Below, in pieces: positions 23,452 through 34,343 of a stretch of DNA of 64,000 nt (positions within the stretch are counted from its first letter, which is position 1; every line of letters starts with the position of its first letter). Below the pieces are notes generated by a model, which was given only the letters and a program-made list of their open reading frames with translations, was not told where the DNA came from and ran no database searches. Source of the stretch: Buxus sempervirens (taxonomy: Eukaryota; Streptophyta; Magnoliopsida; Buxales; Buxaceae); NCBI GenBank assembly GCA_947561395.2, contig OX387192.1, forward strand, positions 36,477,520 through 36,541,519, read 5' to 3'. The position numbers and the translations under genes were made by a program.

Positions 23452-24394
23452 AGTGAAAATTTACCATATGACTAGTCTGTTATGAATACATTGCTGCGGC
23501 TTTCAGAATTGTAAACTTTTTTTTTTTTTTTTTGATAGTGCCGAATTGTAAACTTTTAATCAAGAAGAGTTGAAACAGACGTATTGATGAGGGAAAGGAA
23601 GGGTAAAAAACTAAGAGAGTTTCAAGAACTCCAAAACAATTACAAGGAAAGGAGAACAAATTTCTAATATCAAAATAGTCAATCTATTCTCTGAAAGTTT
23701 TCCTTCTACAGCATCCTCTACATATTCAAAGCATAGGCACAACTTGGTAGTCAAAACATAACTTTACTACAAAATCTAGTCAAAATTAAAATAGAAATTA
23801 AAGACTTTTCGTAATTCTTTTCAAGCTTTCAAGATTATTCAATTTCCAAGACTAAATTACTTAAAGGGCCTTTAGTACATCTATAACAGCCCAAGAATGC
23901 ACCGAACACTCTTAGCAATTCTCGGCTGCATATAGGGCTAGTGGATAGTGTTGGGCCGAGCCCTTTTCAAATGTGCGCACCTCGACTATTATGGCCGGAT
24001 AATGCCATTTCGGCCCATTTAAGATCAATATCGCTCTCCTAAAGTCAATAATTTAGGTCAAAGATGGCGGCTGCCAACCCAATAAACTCGCATGGCTGCC
24101 GTTGAATATACTTTTCCATGGACTTTCAGTTCCGCCATGACCCTCCAATCTCAAATCTGATAGATTAGAACACAAAACTGGTTTCTAAAGTCCAAAACAC
24201 TAATTTTGAATTTGAAAGCCAAGATTTTGAAAGAAGAAAAACAGAAAAAAGAGAATGCCAAAATTTTCTTTTATCTCGTTAGATTAGAAAAGGAAAGAAT
24301 TTCGGAGAAATTTCCTATAAAATTTTCACTTCTTTTCTCTGGAGTGGAATATTATCTCCAAATACATACAGATTTTAAAAGAAAAGAAAAGTCC

Positions 24395-24560
24395 ACCACC
24401 ACTTCCATAGCATAACGACCACCAACAACCCCCGTCAACCACCATCCCTACAAACTATCACTCATTACAATTACACCTGCCATTTCCACCGCCACACCGA
24501 CAACCGCAATCCTGATCATCACAACTATGCCCTCATCCCCACCACCACATACCCTCTTAT
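24395..24560. repeat. ACC-rich degenerate tract
   Basis: ACC/CAC/AAC triplets follow a purine-rich flank TTTTAAAAGAAAAGAAAAG. A similar flank, inverted, adjoins the GGT tract at 37345-37395, so these may be copies of one repeat family in opposite orientations. Confidence 0.65.
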
Positions 24561-24991
24561 TAAAGTATATATTTCTTTTCTACACAGTTCTCTATGTTAT
24601 CCAAACACTAGGAAACAAAAAATCATTATTTACATTTATTTTTAGATTAATTTTACTTTTCTTTCAAAAATCCAAGGTTCCGAGCTAAAATAAATTATAA
24701 AAGAAAATATTTAATCAAAAGACCGGCTATACCAGAGGTAAGCCTTGAGATTAAGTTTTTCTAAAAACAATTTGAAAATTGTAACACAACTGCAGAGTTT
24801 TTGTATTCAAACGCAGAAAACTCGCTACCTAACAGTCTCTTGGTTGAATATCATATTACTTTGGACAGGTGTATTCCATTATACCTTCTTTGGTACACAG
24901 CCCTCGCATAAAATAAAGCACAATTATTGAGACCTGTTACTAAAGTGATGGTATCGTCTGCAGTTAAAGGAGACTCGTGACTGTCGCTTCT

Positions 24992-24998
24992 TATAAAT
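24992..24998 (+). promoter_or_regulatory. TATA box of GST copy 3
   Basis: TATAAAT lies about 75-80 bp upstream of the ATG at 25073, similar in spacing to copy 2. Confidence 0.6.
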
Positions 24999-25072
24999 TC
25001 CACGAGCAGCTCCCCTTCCAAGAGCCACCCCTCGTCTTCGTTCTAATCGGTAAGATTTGAGATTGCAGGATC

Positions 25073-25889
25073 ATGGCGCAACTGAAAGTCCACGGAAGCG
25101 TGTATTCAACTGCAACCATGCGAGTTGTCGCTTGCCTGCACGAGAAACAGCTCCCGTACCAGTTCATTTCGATCGATATGGAAGCCGGAGAGCATAAGAA
25201 AGAACCTTTTATATCCCTAAACGTAAGTACTTCCTGCACATGAGAGGTAATCTCAGTCGCCCCAACTTTTTCTTCCTCGACTAATCTTGTGTTTCCTTGT
25301 CCTTCCTCAGCCTTTCGGTCAGGTTCCAGCTTTGGAAGACGGAGATCTGAAACTCTTCGGTAAGATTCAGATGCTTGCGTTGCAGCGTTGGCGTTCAAAT
25401 TAAACGATTCAATAGAAACTAACTCAAACTGGTTTGATGCAGAATCAAGGGCGATTACACAGTACGTGGCCTACGAGTACGCCAGCAGCGGCTCCCAGCT
25501 GGTCTACCTGGAATCGAAGAAGATGGCGATCATGGGGTTGTGGATGGAGGTTGAGGCCCACCACTTTGCTCCGGCGACAGACAATCTTGCCTGGGAGCTT
25601 GCGTACAAGCCGCTAATGGGGCAGGTCGCCGACGCAACCGTCGTCGAGGAGAACGAAGGTAAGCTAGCTAAAGTCCTCGACGTGTACGAGACTCGGCTCG
25701 CTCAGTCCAAGTATTTGGGCGGAGACACCTTCGGTTTAGTCGATCTTCATCACCTCCCCAATATCCACTACTTGATGGAGACACAAACCAAGAAACTGTT
25801 CGAAGCTCGCCCTCACGTTCGTGCCTGGTGCACCGACATCTTGGCTCGCCCGGCCTGGTCAAAGACCGTCGCGATGCAAAAGCAAGACT

Positions 25890-25891
<2 letters not shown>
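25073..25891 (+). CDS. GSTF: Phi-class glutathione S-transferase (copy 3)
   Basis: Exons 25073-25222, 25311-25359 and 25443-25891 give 215 aa. The catalytic Ser sits in STATMRV (Ser12). LNPFGQVPALEDGDLKLFES is the canonical phi-class glutathione site with the Asn that copies 1 and 2 have changed to Ser. The C-terminal half carries LAKVLDVYETRL, LHHLPNIHYLM and RPHVRAWCTDILARPAW. It is the most typical phi GST of the three, and exon lengths (150, 49, 449) nearly match copy 2. A (GA)n microsatellite begins immediately after the stop codon in the 3' UTR (about 25892-25915). It converges with the H2A gene, leaving about 245 bp between stop codons. Confidence 0.95.
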
Positions 25892-25920
<29 letters not shown>

Positions 25921-26137
25921 GATCTTAATGCACCTGCATAATCTTATCTTCCTTCCCGTTTGTGTGTTTTTTATGACAGTGGAAATGGAATAAAAGGATC
26001 GTTTTTGTGACTTTATGCATTGGATGAAAGACAAAAATACCCCTACAAACCACTTGAATTTAAGATTTCCTACCATTAATTCAGAAACCATCTATTAGAT
26101 TAGATAAGATACAAAAAACTTTAAGCGCGCATTAGCA

Positions 26138-26714
<577 letters not shown>

Positions 26715-26739
26715 TTAGAAGACAGTGGCTCAGATGTGT

Positions 26740-26795
26740 ACCAGTAATATATATATATATACACACACCCATCCGTGTAGTATCGCGAAATCCGA
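26740..26795 (-). promoter_or_regulatory. Candidate H2A.W promoter elements
   Basis: A (TA)n stretch at about 26745-26761 could serve as a TATA region roughly 100 bp upstream of the ATG. TCGCGAAA at 26783-26790 resembles an E2F site (TTTCGCGA on the gene strand), a motif common in S-phase genes. Both are inferred from sequence alone. Confidence 0.4.
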
Positions 26796-26926
26796 CGGTC
26801 AACAAGATAGAACGATGTCGATCCGTGCGTCTTAAGTTTGACCAATGAAGATTTGCCTTCCTAACATGGTCTTCCGTTTCAAGGTAAGTGGGCCGGACCA
26901 GACGGCCCATAGTGGCTCTAGGCCCA

Positions 26927-28339
26927 CTACGGTGCTAATAATCCATGAATTGGGCTCTTGGATTGTTCGAGTTCTATAGAACTGGAACCCACATCCTTCC
27001 TAAGTCCCGTTTGTCTCATCATCTTCCTCACGTTCTCGACATCACTCCATCGTCCCATCTCGGCATACAGATTAGACAGCAGAACATAGTAAGCACCATT
27101 GTTTGGCTCCAACTCCACAAGCTTCCTTGCTGCAAACTCACTCAGCTCCAAGTTCCCATGAGCTCTGCAACTGGCAACCAGAGCTCCCCACATTACTTTG
27201 GTAGGCTCATAAGGCATTCGCTCCATGAACTTGAATGCCTCGTCAAGACGCCCAGAACGTCCCAAAAGATCAATCATACAACCGTAATGCTTGAGACCTG
27301 GTGAAAATCCGAACTTCCCGCTAATCATGAAGGCAAAGATTGTTCGACCCATTTGCACCAACCCCGAATGGCTACACGCGCACAACACTCCAACTAGAGT
27401 CACCTCGTCGGGCTTGATCCCTTCTTGATTCATCCTGAAGAACCACCCCAGTGCCTCCTCTCCACTCTTTGCCAGAGCGAGACCCTTTATCAGAGAATTC
27501 CAGGTGAAGACGTTCTTCTGGTCCATGTTTCGGAAGACACTCAGCCCCTCTTCGATTCTACCGCATTTGCCGTACATATCGATCAAAGAAGTACCCAATA
27601 TCACATCCAATTCCCAGCCATTTTTCCTAATAAATTCATGTATCCAAACGCCCATTTCAAGCGCTCCAAAGCCGGCACACGCGGAGAGCGCATTCACCAT
27701 CGTTACTCGGTTCGGCGAGACTCCCGCGTATTGCATCTGCTCAAAGGCGATCAATGCATCGTCAAGCTTCCTGGCATTTCGATTGCCCTCGATCAAGATC
27801 GTCCACGAGACGGCATCTCTTTGAGGCATTTCCTCGAACACATGCTGACACGTTTCCATATCGCCACACGAAGCGTAAAGATTCAAGAGCGAGTTCTGGA
27901 CGTAAATATCGTTGAGATAACCCAATTTGATGATCTGGGCATGCATGTACAGCCCTCGTTCGAGCTCGTGAAGGTCGGAGAGGGCCTTGAGAAGGAAAGG
28001 GAAGGTGAAATTGTTTGGAGAAATGAAGTTTATGCGCATGTGGGTGTAAATAGAAGTGGAGACTTGAGGATAATTAGCGTGAGCGAAGGCCCTGATGAGT
28101 GTGTTGCAGATGAAGATATGGGGTCTTGAAAATTTGGTGAAGATAAGGAGAGCTGAGTGCAAGAGGCCTGTAGATTCGCAGGCATTGATGAAGTGATAGG
28201 CGATTGTAGTGTTTGAGTGTAGTTTTTGGAGGATGAGTTGAGCTTGGATTTGTTGAAGTTGCGCAGGAGATATGCAACTGGTGTTCAGTAGATGGAGAAT
28301 TCGATTTCCTTGACTGTTGAGGTGTGGAAATGATCTCAT
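26927..28339 (-). CDS. Pentatricopeptide repeat protein, PLS class with E domain
   Basis: One uninterrupted 470-codon frame, typical of intronless plant PPR genes. PLS-type repeats run from about residue 40 to 380, with recognisable units ending in DAVSWTILIEG, NVFTWNSLIKG and HYGCMIDLLGRSGRLDEA. The E motif spans about 384-459 (VMWGALVASCRAHGN ... LEPNNGAYYVLLSNLYA ... GSSSIEL). No DYW deaminase domain follows; the protein stops 11 residues after GSSSIEL. Such proteins usually bind organellar transcripts for C-to-U editing, recruiting a deaminase in trans. The target and organelle cannot be read here. The N-terminus (MRSFPHLNSQGNRIL) is weakly basic and could be a transit peptide. Long frames on the opposite strand are compositional shadows. 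Confidence 0.93.
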   Translation of the reverse strand: MRSFPHLNSQGNRILHLLNTSCISPAQLQQIQAQLILQKLHSNTTIAYHFINACESTGLLHSALLIFTKFSRPHIFICNTLIRAFAHANYPQVSTSIYTHMRINFISPNNFTFPFLLKALSDLHELERGLYMHAQIIKLGYLNDIYVQNSLLNLYASCGDMETCQHVFEEMPQRDAVSWTILIEGNRNARKLDDALIAFEQMQYAGVSPNRVTMVNALSACAGFGALEMGVWIHEFIRKNGWELDVILGTSLIDMYGKCGRIEEGLSVFRNMDQKNVFTWNSLIKGLALAKSGEEALGWFFRMNQEGIKPDEVTLVGVLCACSHSGLVQMGRTIFAFMISGKFGFSPGLKHYGCMIDLLGRSGRLDEAFKFMERMPYEPTKVMWGALVASCRAHGNLELSEFAARKLVELEPNNGAYYVLLSNLYAEMGRWSDVENVRKMMRQTGLRKDVGSSSIELEQSKSPIHGLLAP

Positions 28340-28469
28340 CTTGACAAATCAGAAGAGCTCATCATGTCTCTGTTGTTTGTAGCCTTTCGCTCTCTAATAC
28401 CTGGGATTTGAGAAATGCGAGAAGACGAGAAAACAAGAACAGAACAGAGAAAGTTAAAAGAAAAAAGAT

Positions 28470-28540
28470 TGCGCATCCGGGGAATCGAACCCCGGTCAGT
28501 ACCGTGGGAGGGTACTATGATACCACTACACCAGATGCGC
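28470..28540 (-). tRNA. tRNA-Gly (CCC anticodon)
   Basis: On the minus strand, a perfect 7-bp acceptor stem (GCGCATC/GATGCGC) encloses a D arm with box A TAGTGGTATCA, an anticodon arm GTACC-CTCCCAC-GGTAC with anticodon CCC, and a T arm with box B GGTTCGATTCC. The discriminator base is A and no intron is present. A TTTTTT run follows within about 10 nt (complement of 28462-28467) as the polymerase III terminator. It lies upstream of the PPR gene on the same strand. Confidence 0.96.
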
Positions 28541-28770
28541 CGTTATTATCGTTATGCGTTTATAAAAGATATTTAAATAGTATCAAACACGATGATTCCC
28601 TCTCAATTCTCATAGTAGATATGTCACATGGTAGTTATCTTAAAAGTAAATATACTTGTTTTGTTTAAATCAGCTCTATTAATAGGCCAATAAATCATAT
28701 CATGTATTGAGATGATTAGATGATTTTTTGTTGTGCTAGCACTAAAAAGGCTATTAATACTTCCATAATT

Positions 28771-28869
28771 ATTGTGTTTGGGGCGTGGGCCCCCTATTGA
28801 AATGGGGCATCTGTCCATTTGTTCCACGCTAGTACTTAGTGAGCGGCACCTAAGGAAACAGTCTTAGAG
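28771..28869 (+). repeat. Dispersed repeat, diverged copy B
   Basis: GGGCGTGGGCCCCCTATTGA and the following CACGCTAG...GGAAACAGTCTT line up with the 3' half of the repeats at 20058-20212 and 38455-38605. Similarity is weaker, so family membership is tentative. Confidence 0.45.
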
Positions 28870-29463
28870 TCTCCACATATGACTAGGGGAATGGGCTAAA
28901 TTTTTTTGAGGCTTGTTGGATGATAAGGCACTTCATTTCATTCAAACTAGCAAAGTGCACATGTAATACTGCACCTCGTCGTGGGAGGGGAAGGAACAGT
29001 TGCATAACCAAGTTTTAGGTTTTAAAAGAGTTAAGGTAGTTTTGACCATTCTATCCTCTTATTAATGAATCTTAGCGTTGCTGTGTAAGGGCTTTTGTGA
29101 AATGCTTCACATTTTTGTTGGCGTGATTCCCAAAAGGGTACCTTGCGTATATATAGTATAGATAGACCTCAACGAAAATTGTTTGTTGACGTGATCACAT
29201 CTAAGGTAGACAAATAGCCATCCCACATGCAACCTGCACAGAAAAAAGGTGGGGTTAGGGAGGGAAATGGGGTAGGTTAAATAGGGATCCACCTTAACCC
29301 ATCCTTAATACTTAGTGTCCGGTAAGACATAAATAAGGTTAAGGGTGGGTTAGGGTTTTAGCCAGCTTGTCCTAAACTCAACCTTTGTGCACCCTTGTCA
29401 TTAAAAGTTTAGATATAGAAATATATATTTTACTAGTAAATATATAATTATATCATATCTATA

Positions 29464-29723
29464 TCTATACTATATATTATATTGTACTATATATAATGAG
29501 AAGATGCCTCTTGGGAGTCGTGCCAAACAAAATACACAGCTTTTTAAAACAACCCTTACACACTGTTGAAAAGATTTAGTGATAAAAATGTAAAATGATC
29601 AAAATTGCCTCAACTTTTCCAAAAACTAACAAACAGTTTTGTAACTATTCCCTCAAACATGGTCTCCAACTATTCCTTTCTACACAATACACATGCACAA
29701 TATTGCACGTGCACCCCTTCTAG
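29464..29723 (+). mobile_element. Short non-autonomous Helitron-like element
   Basis: It starts with TCTATACTATATATTAT after an A and ends with CTAG before a T, the A^T insertion pattern of Helitrons. An imperfect hairpin (CACATGCA, loop, TGCACGTG) sits about eight bases before the CTAG. The body (about 260 bp) is non-coding. The exact 5' base is ambiguous because TCTATA is repeated. Confidence 0.6.
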
Positions 29724-30067
29724 TATTTTCTATTAAATTTCTAAAATAAGCATATTCGGGTCGCTCAAACTCGTCCGCTGCTGACCAATTGGGTGAGAAA
29801 CGGGTTTGGTACGTCCTAATTCCTAAATGCTTACAGGGAGGGGCGGGTGAGGGTTCACAAAAAAATTCGCGGTTTGGCGGTCAAGGCAGCTCTCTGTGGG
29901 CTCAAAGCTATCGACTCAAATTCAAAAATCGAATTTCTCCCCCTCTTCTCTCGGATCTCCGATCGAACAATACCGAATTTGTATCATCATTTCCACGACG
30001 AAACCCTAAGTACAAAGCTTTAAGGAATCAATATTTTTCCCATTGATCAGATCGACTTCGTGCTTTC

Positions 30068-32710
30068 ATGGCCCGTGCTGATTGTACTCCATCACCTCCT
30101 GTAAGCGCTTCTGTCTTGATCGTAATCTTGTCCTCTATTCAAGCTCTTATTATTAATTTATTTGTAAACCTTTTGGCTTTCGATTATAAGCATATGAGTC
30201 CTGAGGTGCAGGCTCGTCTGGAATCTCAAACACCGCTACCGCTAATTCATTTCAGTAATCCGCTAATTCATTTCAGTGTTCGAGTTTTTGTTTATCTATT
30301 ATTTTCAATTTTGTTTTTCTGCTTAGATTTACTATTTAAAGTTTCGTTATGGTTGCTCGCAGGAGTTGAGGGAATCAGCGTCAGAGCTACTAACTAGATT
30401 ACAAGGGTTGAAGCAGGTGAGCTGCAACATCATTTTCGGTTGGCATTGTTTTCTGGAGTTGCTTTTTTTTTGCCATCTATTCCTTTGCTTCATTTTTATT
30501 TATTTACTTTTTTTTCCTGTTCGTTAAATTCCTTCCTGATTCTTGATCTGACATAAACCCTTGCATTTGCAGAATTGGATATCAAATTTAGCCACACATG
30601 TTAACACATACCGTGATGTGAGTGTTGGTTCCTTTCACTGTGATATATTTTCTTTAGTTACTGTATCACATATTAGCAGACATTTGTTCAGGATCTGCTA
30701 ATTCTTTCATGGAGCGCTTATACCATGCAATCAGATCTCTCCCTCTGTCTGTGTAGTCATTCCACATGCTATTATGTGATCTGATTAGATTATTACGCTT
30801 ATTTCTTGACTGTAGTTTGTTTTTGGAAACAGATTTTAAGTGGGTAGGTAGTAGGCACGCATCATTGAACTGGATTCCATGCTGCCAACCAAAACTAGTT
30901 TAGTAATGGCATTACTGAAATATTAATTAGGGCTGATTAATCCAAGCTTAATGTGTGCTTAGTTCCATCTTTTCATTGCACTGAAAGGATTGCCTGCGGC
31001 ATATGCTTGGCCATATGATGTTTATAATTTTTGAGCATGCTTATATTGCATAGCCTCGTAGTTTAATGGTGGTTTCTCTCAGTGGTGTTCTAAAACAGTT
31101 CTTATGACAAGTAGGATTTTGAACTACTCTCCTTTCTTTTTATCCTGGTTACCATTAACATATTCCTATTTGCCATGAACATTTTGTTCCTGCCGGAAAC
31201 TTGTGCCCCCTCCCTCTCCGCTGTTCTTTCCAATGATCACATGAACAATGAAAATGAAATTGTTTCCTTGTCTCTTTGTTCTTTTTAATAGATCTTCCTT
31301 ATAATAAGGTGATGGAAACCAAAGAGTTGGTCTTTGTGTGTTTGGATCTATCACAGGTTCAGCTTTCTAGTCATTATGGTCATAGGCCTTGTCACTAGTA
31401 TCCTATATTGCATCATATATATCTGTTGCATTATTCATCCTACTTTGAGCTTTGGACTTCAGGTACGACATGGATCTGAGACCGATCTGAAACACAAGCT
31501 CGATTGGTCTTGCTAGTGTTAGGTTCTCTGGTTTAAGTTCATAGTGTGTGTTCATGCGCTGGGAAAATTTTGGTAGTTTCTTGGACAGAAATTGTAATTT
31601 CTTGATCCCATGGTTGTCAGATCTCACCTCTCTGCCGACATATCTCAGTCCCTAGTAATTGTATATTCACTTTCTAGTATTCACCAATAACTATTTTTCT
31701 AGGAATATCTAAAGATAAGAATTGGGGAAGAAACCCAACCTTTAGCGCTGATGCCGAGGCCATAAAATGTTTTGGAGCCTTGAAGATGGGTCTCTATTGA
31801 TAGCGGTAGATGAAAATTCTGTTCTAGAAATCCTTGATCATGTAACCACTACTCAAAGAGCAAAAAGTACATTATAAATGATTCTCTGCACCCAAATTTA
31901 CATATCTGGCACCTTTGCAATATGTTCTCCACTTGTGCTCTTTCTTTCATGTGATAGTTCTCCTTCTACATGGTTAAAACTCAGTGATATTTGACTTCTT
32001 ACGCAAACTGCTTTATGCAGGAGCTTTCAGCACTGAAAAGAACAGTCAGTGTTGTAGGGGATGAACTGAGATCAGTAAGCCCCAGTGGGAATTTGTCATT
32101 TCTTCCTTTTTGACTTTCTTATGTTTATCTATCTTCACTTCTGGAATTAAATGCAACCAGGAATTTCAAGAACTAAAGACCACTCTGCAATCTGTAAGCC
32201 CCAGTGGGAATTTATCATTTCTTCCTTTTTGAATTTCTTATGTTTATTTATCTTCACTTCTTGAATTAAATGCAACCAGGAATTCCAAGAACTAAAGACC
32301 ACTCTGCAATCTGTAAGCCCCAGTGGGAATTTATCATTTCTTCCTTTTTGAATTTCTTATGTTTATTTATCTTCACTTCTTGAATTAAATGCAACCAGGA
32401 ATTCCAAGAACTAAAGACCACTCTGCAACAGCAACAAGATGATGTTACTGCTACCCTTAAAAACATCGGGGTAAATTCATCTTCTGACAATGGTATCTTT
32501 TGCTTGTCTTATTTTGTATGACTTACTTTGCTTGTATGGATGCCTCTTACTTGGGTGTCCATGGAGTGAATCATGTTGATAGTACCTGCTATGCTCCCAT
32601 GCTCAGCATGTGTATGCAGCTGACCTTCCTATTTACTGTAAATGCAGGATCATATGGAAGATGCAAAAGAAATGCAAAATACTAAAGTAGAAGCTAATGC
32701 TGAAGGATAA
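30068..32710 (+). CDS. Small coiled-coil protein with duplicated 33-nt exons (unrecognised)
   Basis: Eight exons, all in phase 0: 30068-30100, 30363-30416, 30573-30617, 32021-32074, 32161-32193, 32280-32312, 32399-32470 and 32648-32710, giving about 128 aa. Sequence is heptad-like and rich in Glu, Leu, Lys and Gln (ELRESASELLTRLQGLKQ, ELSALKRTVSVVGDELRS), so a coiled coil is expected; no signal peptide or membrane segment is seen. Exons 5 and 6 each encode EFQELKTTLQS, and exon 7 begins with EFQELKTTLQ before QQQDDVTATLKNIG, so three tandem copies appear. I do not recognise the function. The ATG at 30068 is chosen because it is followed at once by a good donor and an in-frame chain of exons. 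The model has not been checked against transcripts. Confidence 0.7.
32075..32398 (+). repeat. 119-bp tandem duplication creating hybrid exons
   Basis: 32161-32279 and 32280-32398 are nearly identical 119-bp units, each made of a 33-nt exon plus an 86-nt intron. The intron before them (32075-32160) is a slightly diverged copy of the same intron. Each hybrid exon ends TCT|GTAAGCCCCAGTGGG, matching the exon 4 end TCA|GTAAGCCCCAGTGGG, while its start matches exon 7. The unit therefore joined the exon 4 tail and intron to the first 30 bp of the next exon. Confidence 0.92.
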
Positions 32711-34343
32711 TGGTAAGGAAACCACATATTAGCTTAGAATCTGTGGAAGCATTCTTTAGTCGTAACCTCTGCCCCAATTGTCTAGGGTTGCAGAGTCATA
32801 CATTTTTGTTACTGTAGCATGAACATGGGTGTGTCAGTTTGCATAAGAAAGTACATACAACCTGTGTAGCATGAACATGTATGTACCACAAAGCACAAAT
32901 GTATAAGATATCAGGGGAATGCACATGTTATGCGTGTTGCAAAAGAATTAGAAACAAAAAACAGCTTTTTTGAAAATAGAATATTTTGTGGGCAGTTAGT
33001 TATGAATCTTATGATACTCATACACGGTAATAACAAACTTGGTATTATAGTAAATTAGGAAAAAATGAGAGGACGTTTTGGATATAAAATGTTATTTGAT
33101 CTTATGATACCTACTGTTTTAATTTAATGATTTTAACGGGGTATGTTGGGATGTACAGCACGTGACTTGCACTCTTATCGAACTAACAATTTAATAACCC
33201 TCCGGATGAATCCACCCAGCTGATTGCAGTCTCAAGGGAAGGATGACATAATGGTGCACTACTTTTGGTGGTGAGTGTGTATGATCCGTTTATGTGCGCT
33301 TGGTTTGGATCTATATTGATACGGAGTCTTAGATTTTGTGAATATTGCCCATAATTCTGCATTTGTTAACCAAACTGTCACCTCTGCATTGTCATTAGAT
33401 ATAAGACTGACTTGTAAAATTTTTATTTTTAGATTGAGTTCGTTGATTAGCACGTTAGGGGCTTAGTTTATTTTTGCTGAAAGCTATATAAATTGTCTAG
33501 CAAATTACCAATGTAAGGCTGGTAAGGCCACTTTTATTCTTTGCAGATTAAAAGATGATGAAATTCTAACGGAAGTTAGTAGGCAAAATTCACTATCTAA
33601 AAATATTTATATTGTATAAACAGGTGCCTGTATTTGGCAGTATAACGAATGTAGAGAGTGGCCTATCAAGGTTAGTACTTTGAATTTTTCTTATTTAGGC
33701 GGTTCTATAAATCCGTACTCAATTCTTGCTGACTTTATTATCTGCCGCTGTTATAAGTTAGAGTTATACTTAGAATATAAAACAAAACCTGTATGGGTAT
33801 CATGCCTAAAAAGTTTAAATGCACTAATTTAAATGGTAGTTACACTTATATGTACGTTGGACACACAAATAAAACTAGTGGTGAAGATATACAAGTAAAT
33901 CAATCAGTTATTGATGGTTTTGGATGCATTAGTTTATATATTAGATGTATTTATTTATGTATGAGATTTATAATTTTAAAAAAAAAATTATAAACCAAGA
34001 CAATTATAGATGATTTTAGATGTATAAATCTATATGTTAGGCCTATTTATTGATGCATAGGATTTAATCAAGATGCAAGAAATTTAGTAAACTGTCAACT
34101 CTTTCTATGTTTTCGATTTGACAAACTTTTGTGAAATAATAATAATAATAATAATTGAGAAGTAGGGAAAGATTTTTTTTTGACCTTTAGGCTTATTGAT
34201 TAATGCATTCTTTCCAGCATTTTCCTATAACTTATCCTTTGTTTCATTTGTTGTAATTGGGCTGGCCAGTTGAACCTAAGCAACAATTTGTTAGCAATTT
34301 TTTGGTATATATATATTTCTTTCATTCAAACATTTTTTTTTTT
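32711..34343. other. Spacer without a supported gene
   Basis: AT-rich sequence. Two loosely similar ~80-bp segments occur near 33908-34070 (GATGGTTTTGGATG... and GATGATTTTAGATG...), and an (AAT)n tract lies near 34134-34155. No conserved reading frame is seen. Confidence 0.5.

Larger units (their letters stand above)
22689..25072. other. Spacer between GST copies 2 and 3
   Basis: No gene is supported. The spacer contains the GST copy 2 3' UTR, an inverted repeat at 23081-23451, poly(T) tracts near 23170, 23275 and 23518, an ACC-rich tract at 24395-24560 and the copy 3 promoter. Confidence 0.5.
28541..30067. other. Spacer between tRNA-Gly and the coiled-coil gene
   Basis: No gene is supported. 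It contains a diverged dispersed repeat at 28771-28869, a GGTTAGGG/AACCC-rich stretch at about 29245-29395 that may be a hAT-type remnant, and a Helitron-like element at 29464-29723. The final 120 bp are leader of the next gene. Confidence 0.5.

Noticed and set aside
27425-28129. 234-codon open frame on the plus strand
   Set aside because: It is antisense to the intronless PPR gene, has no family resemblance and is explained by the PPR codon composition.
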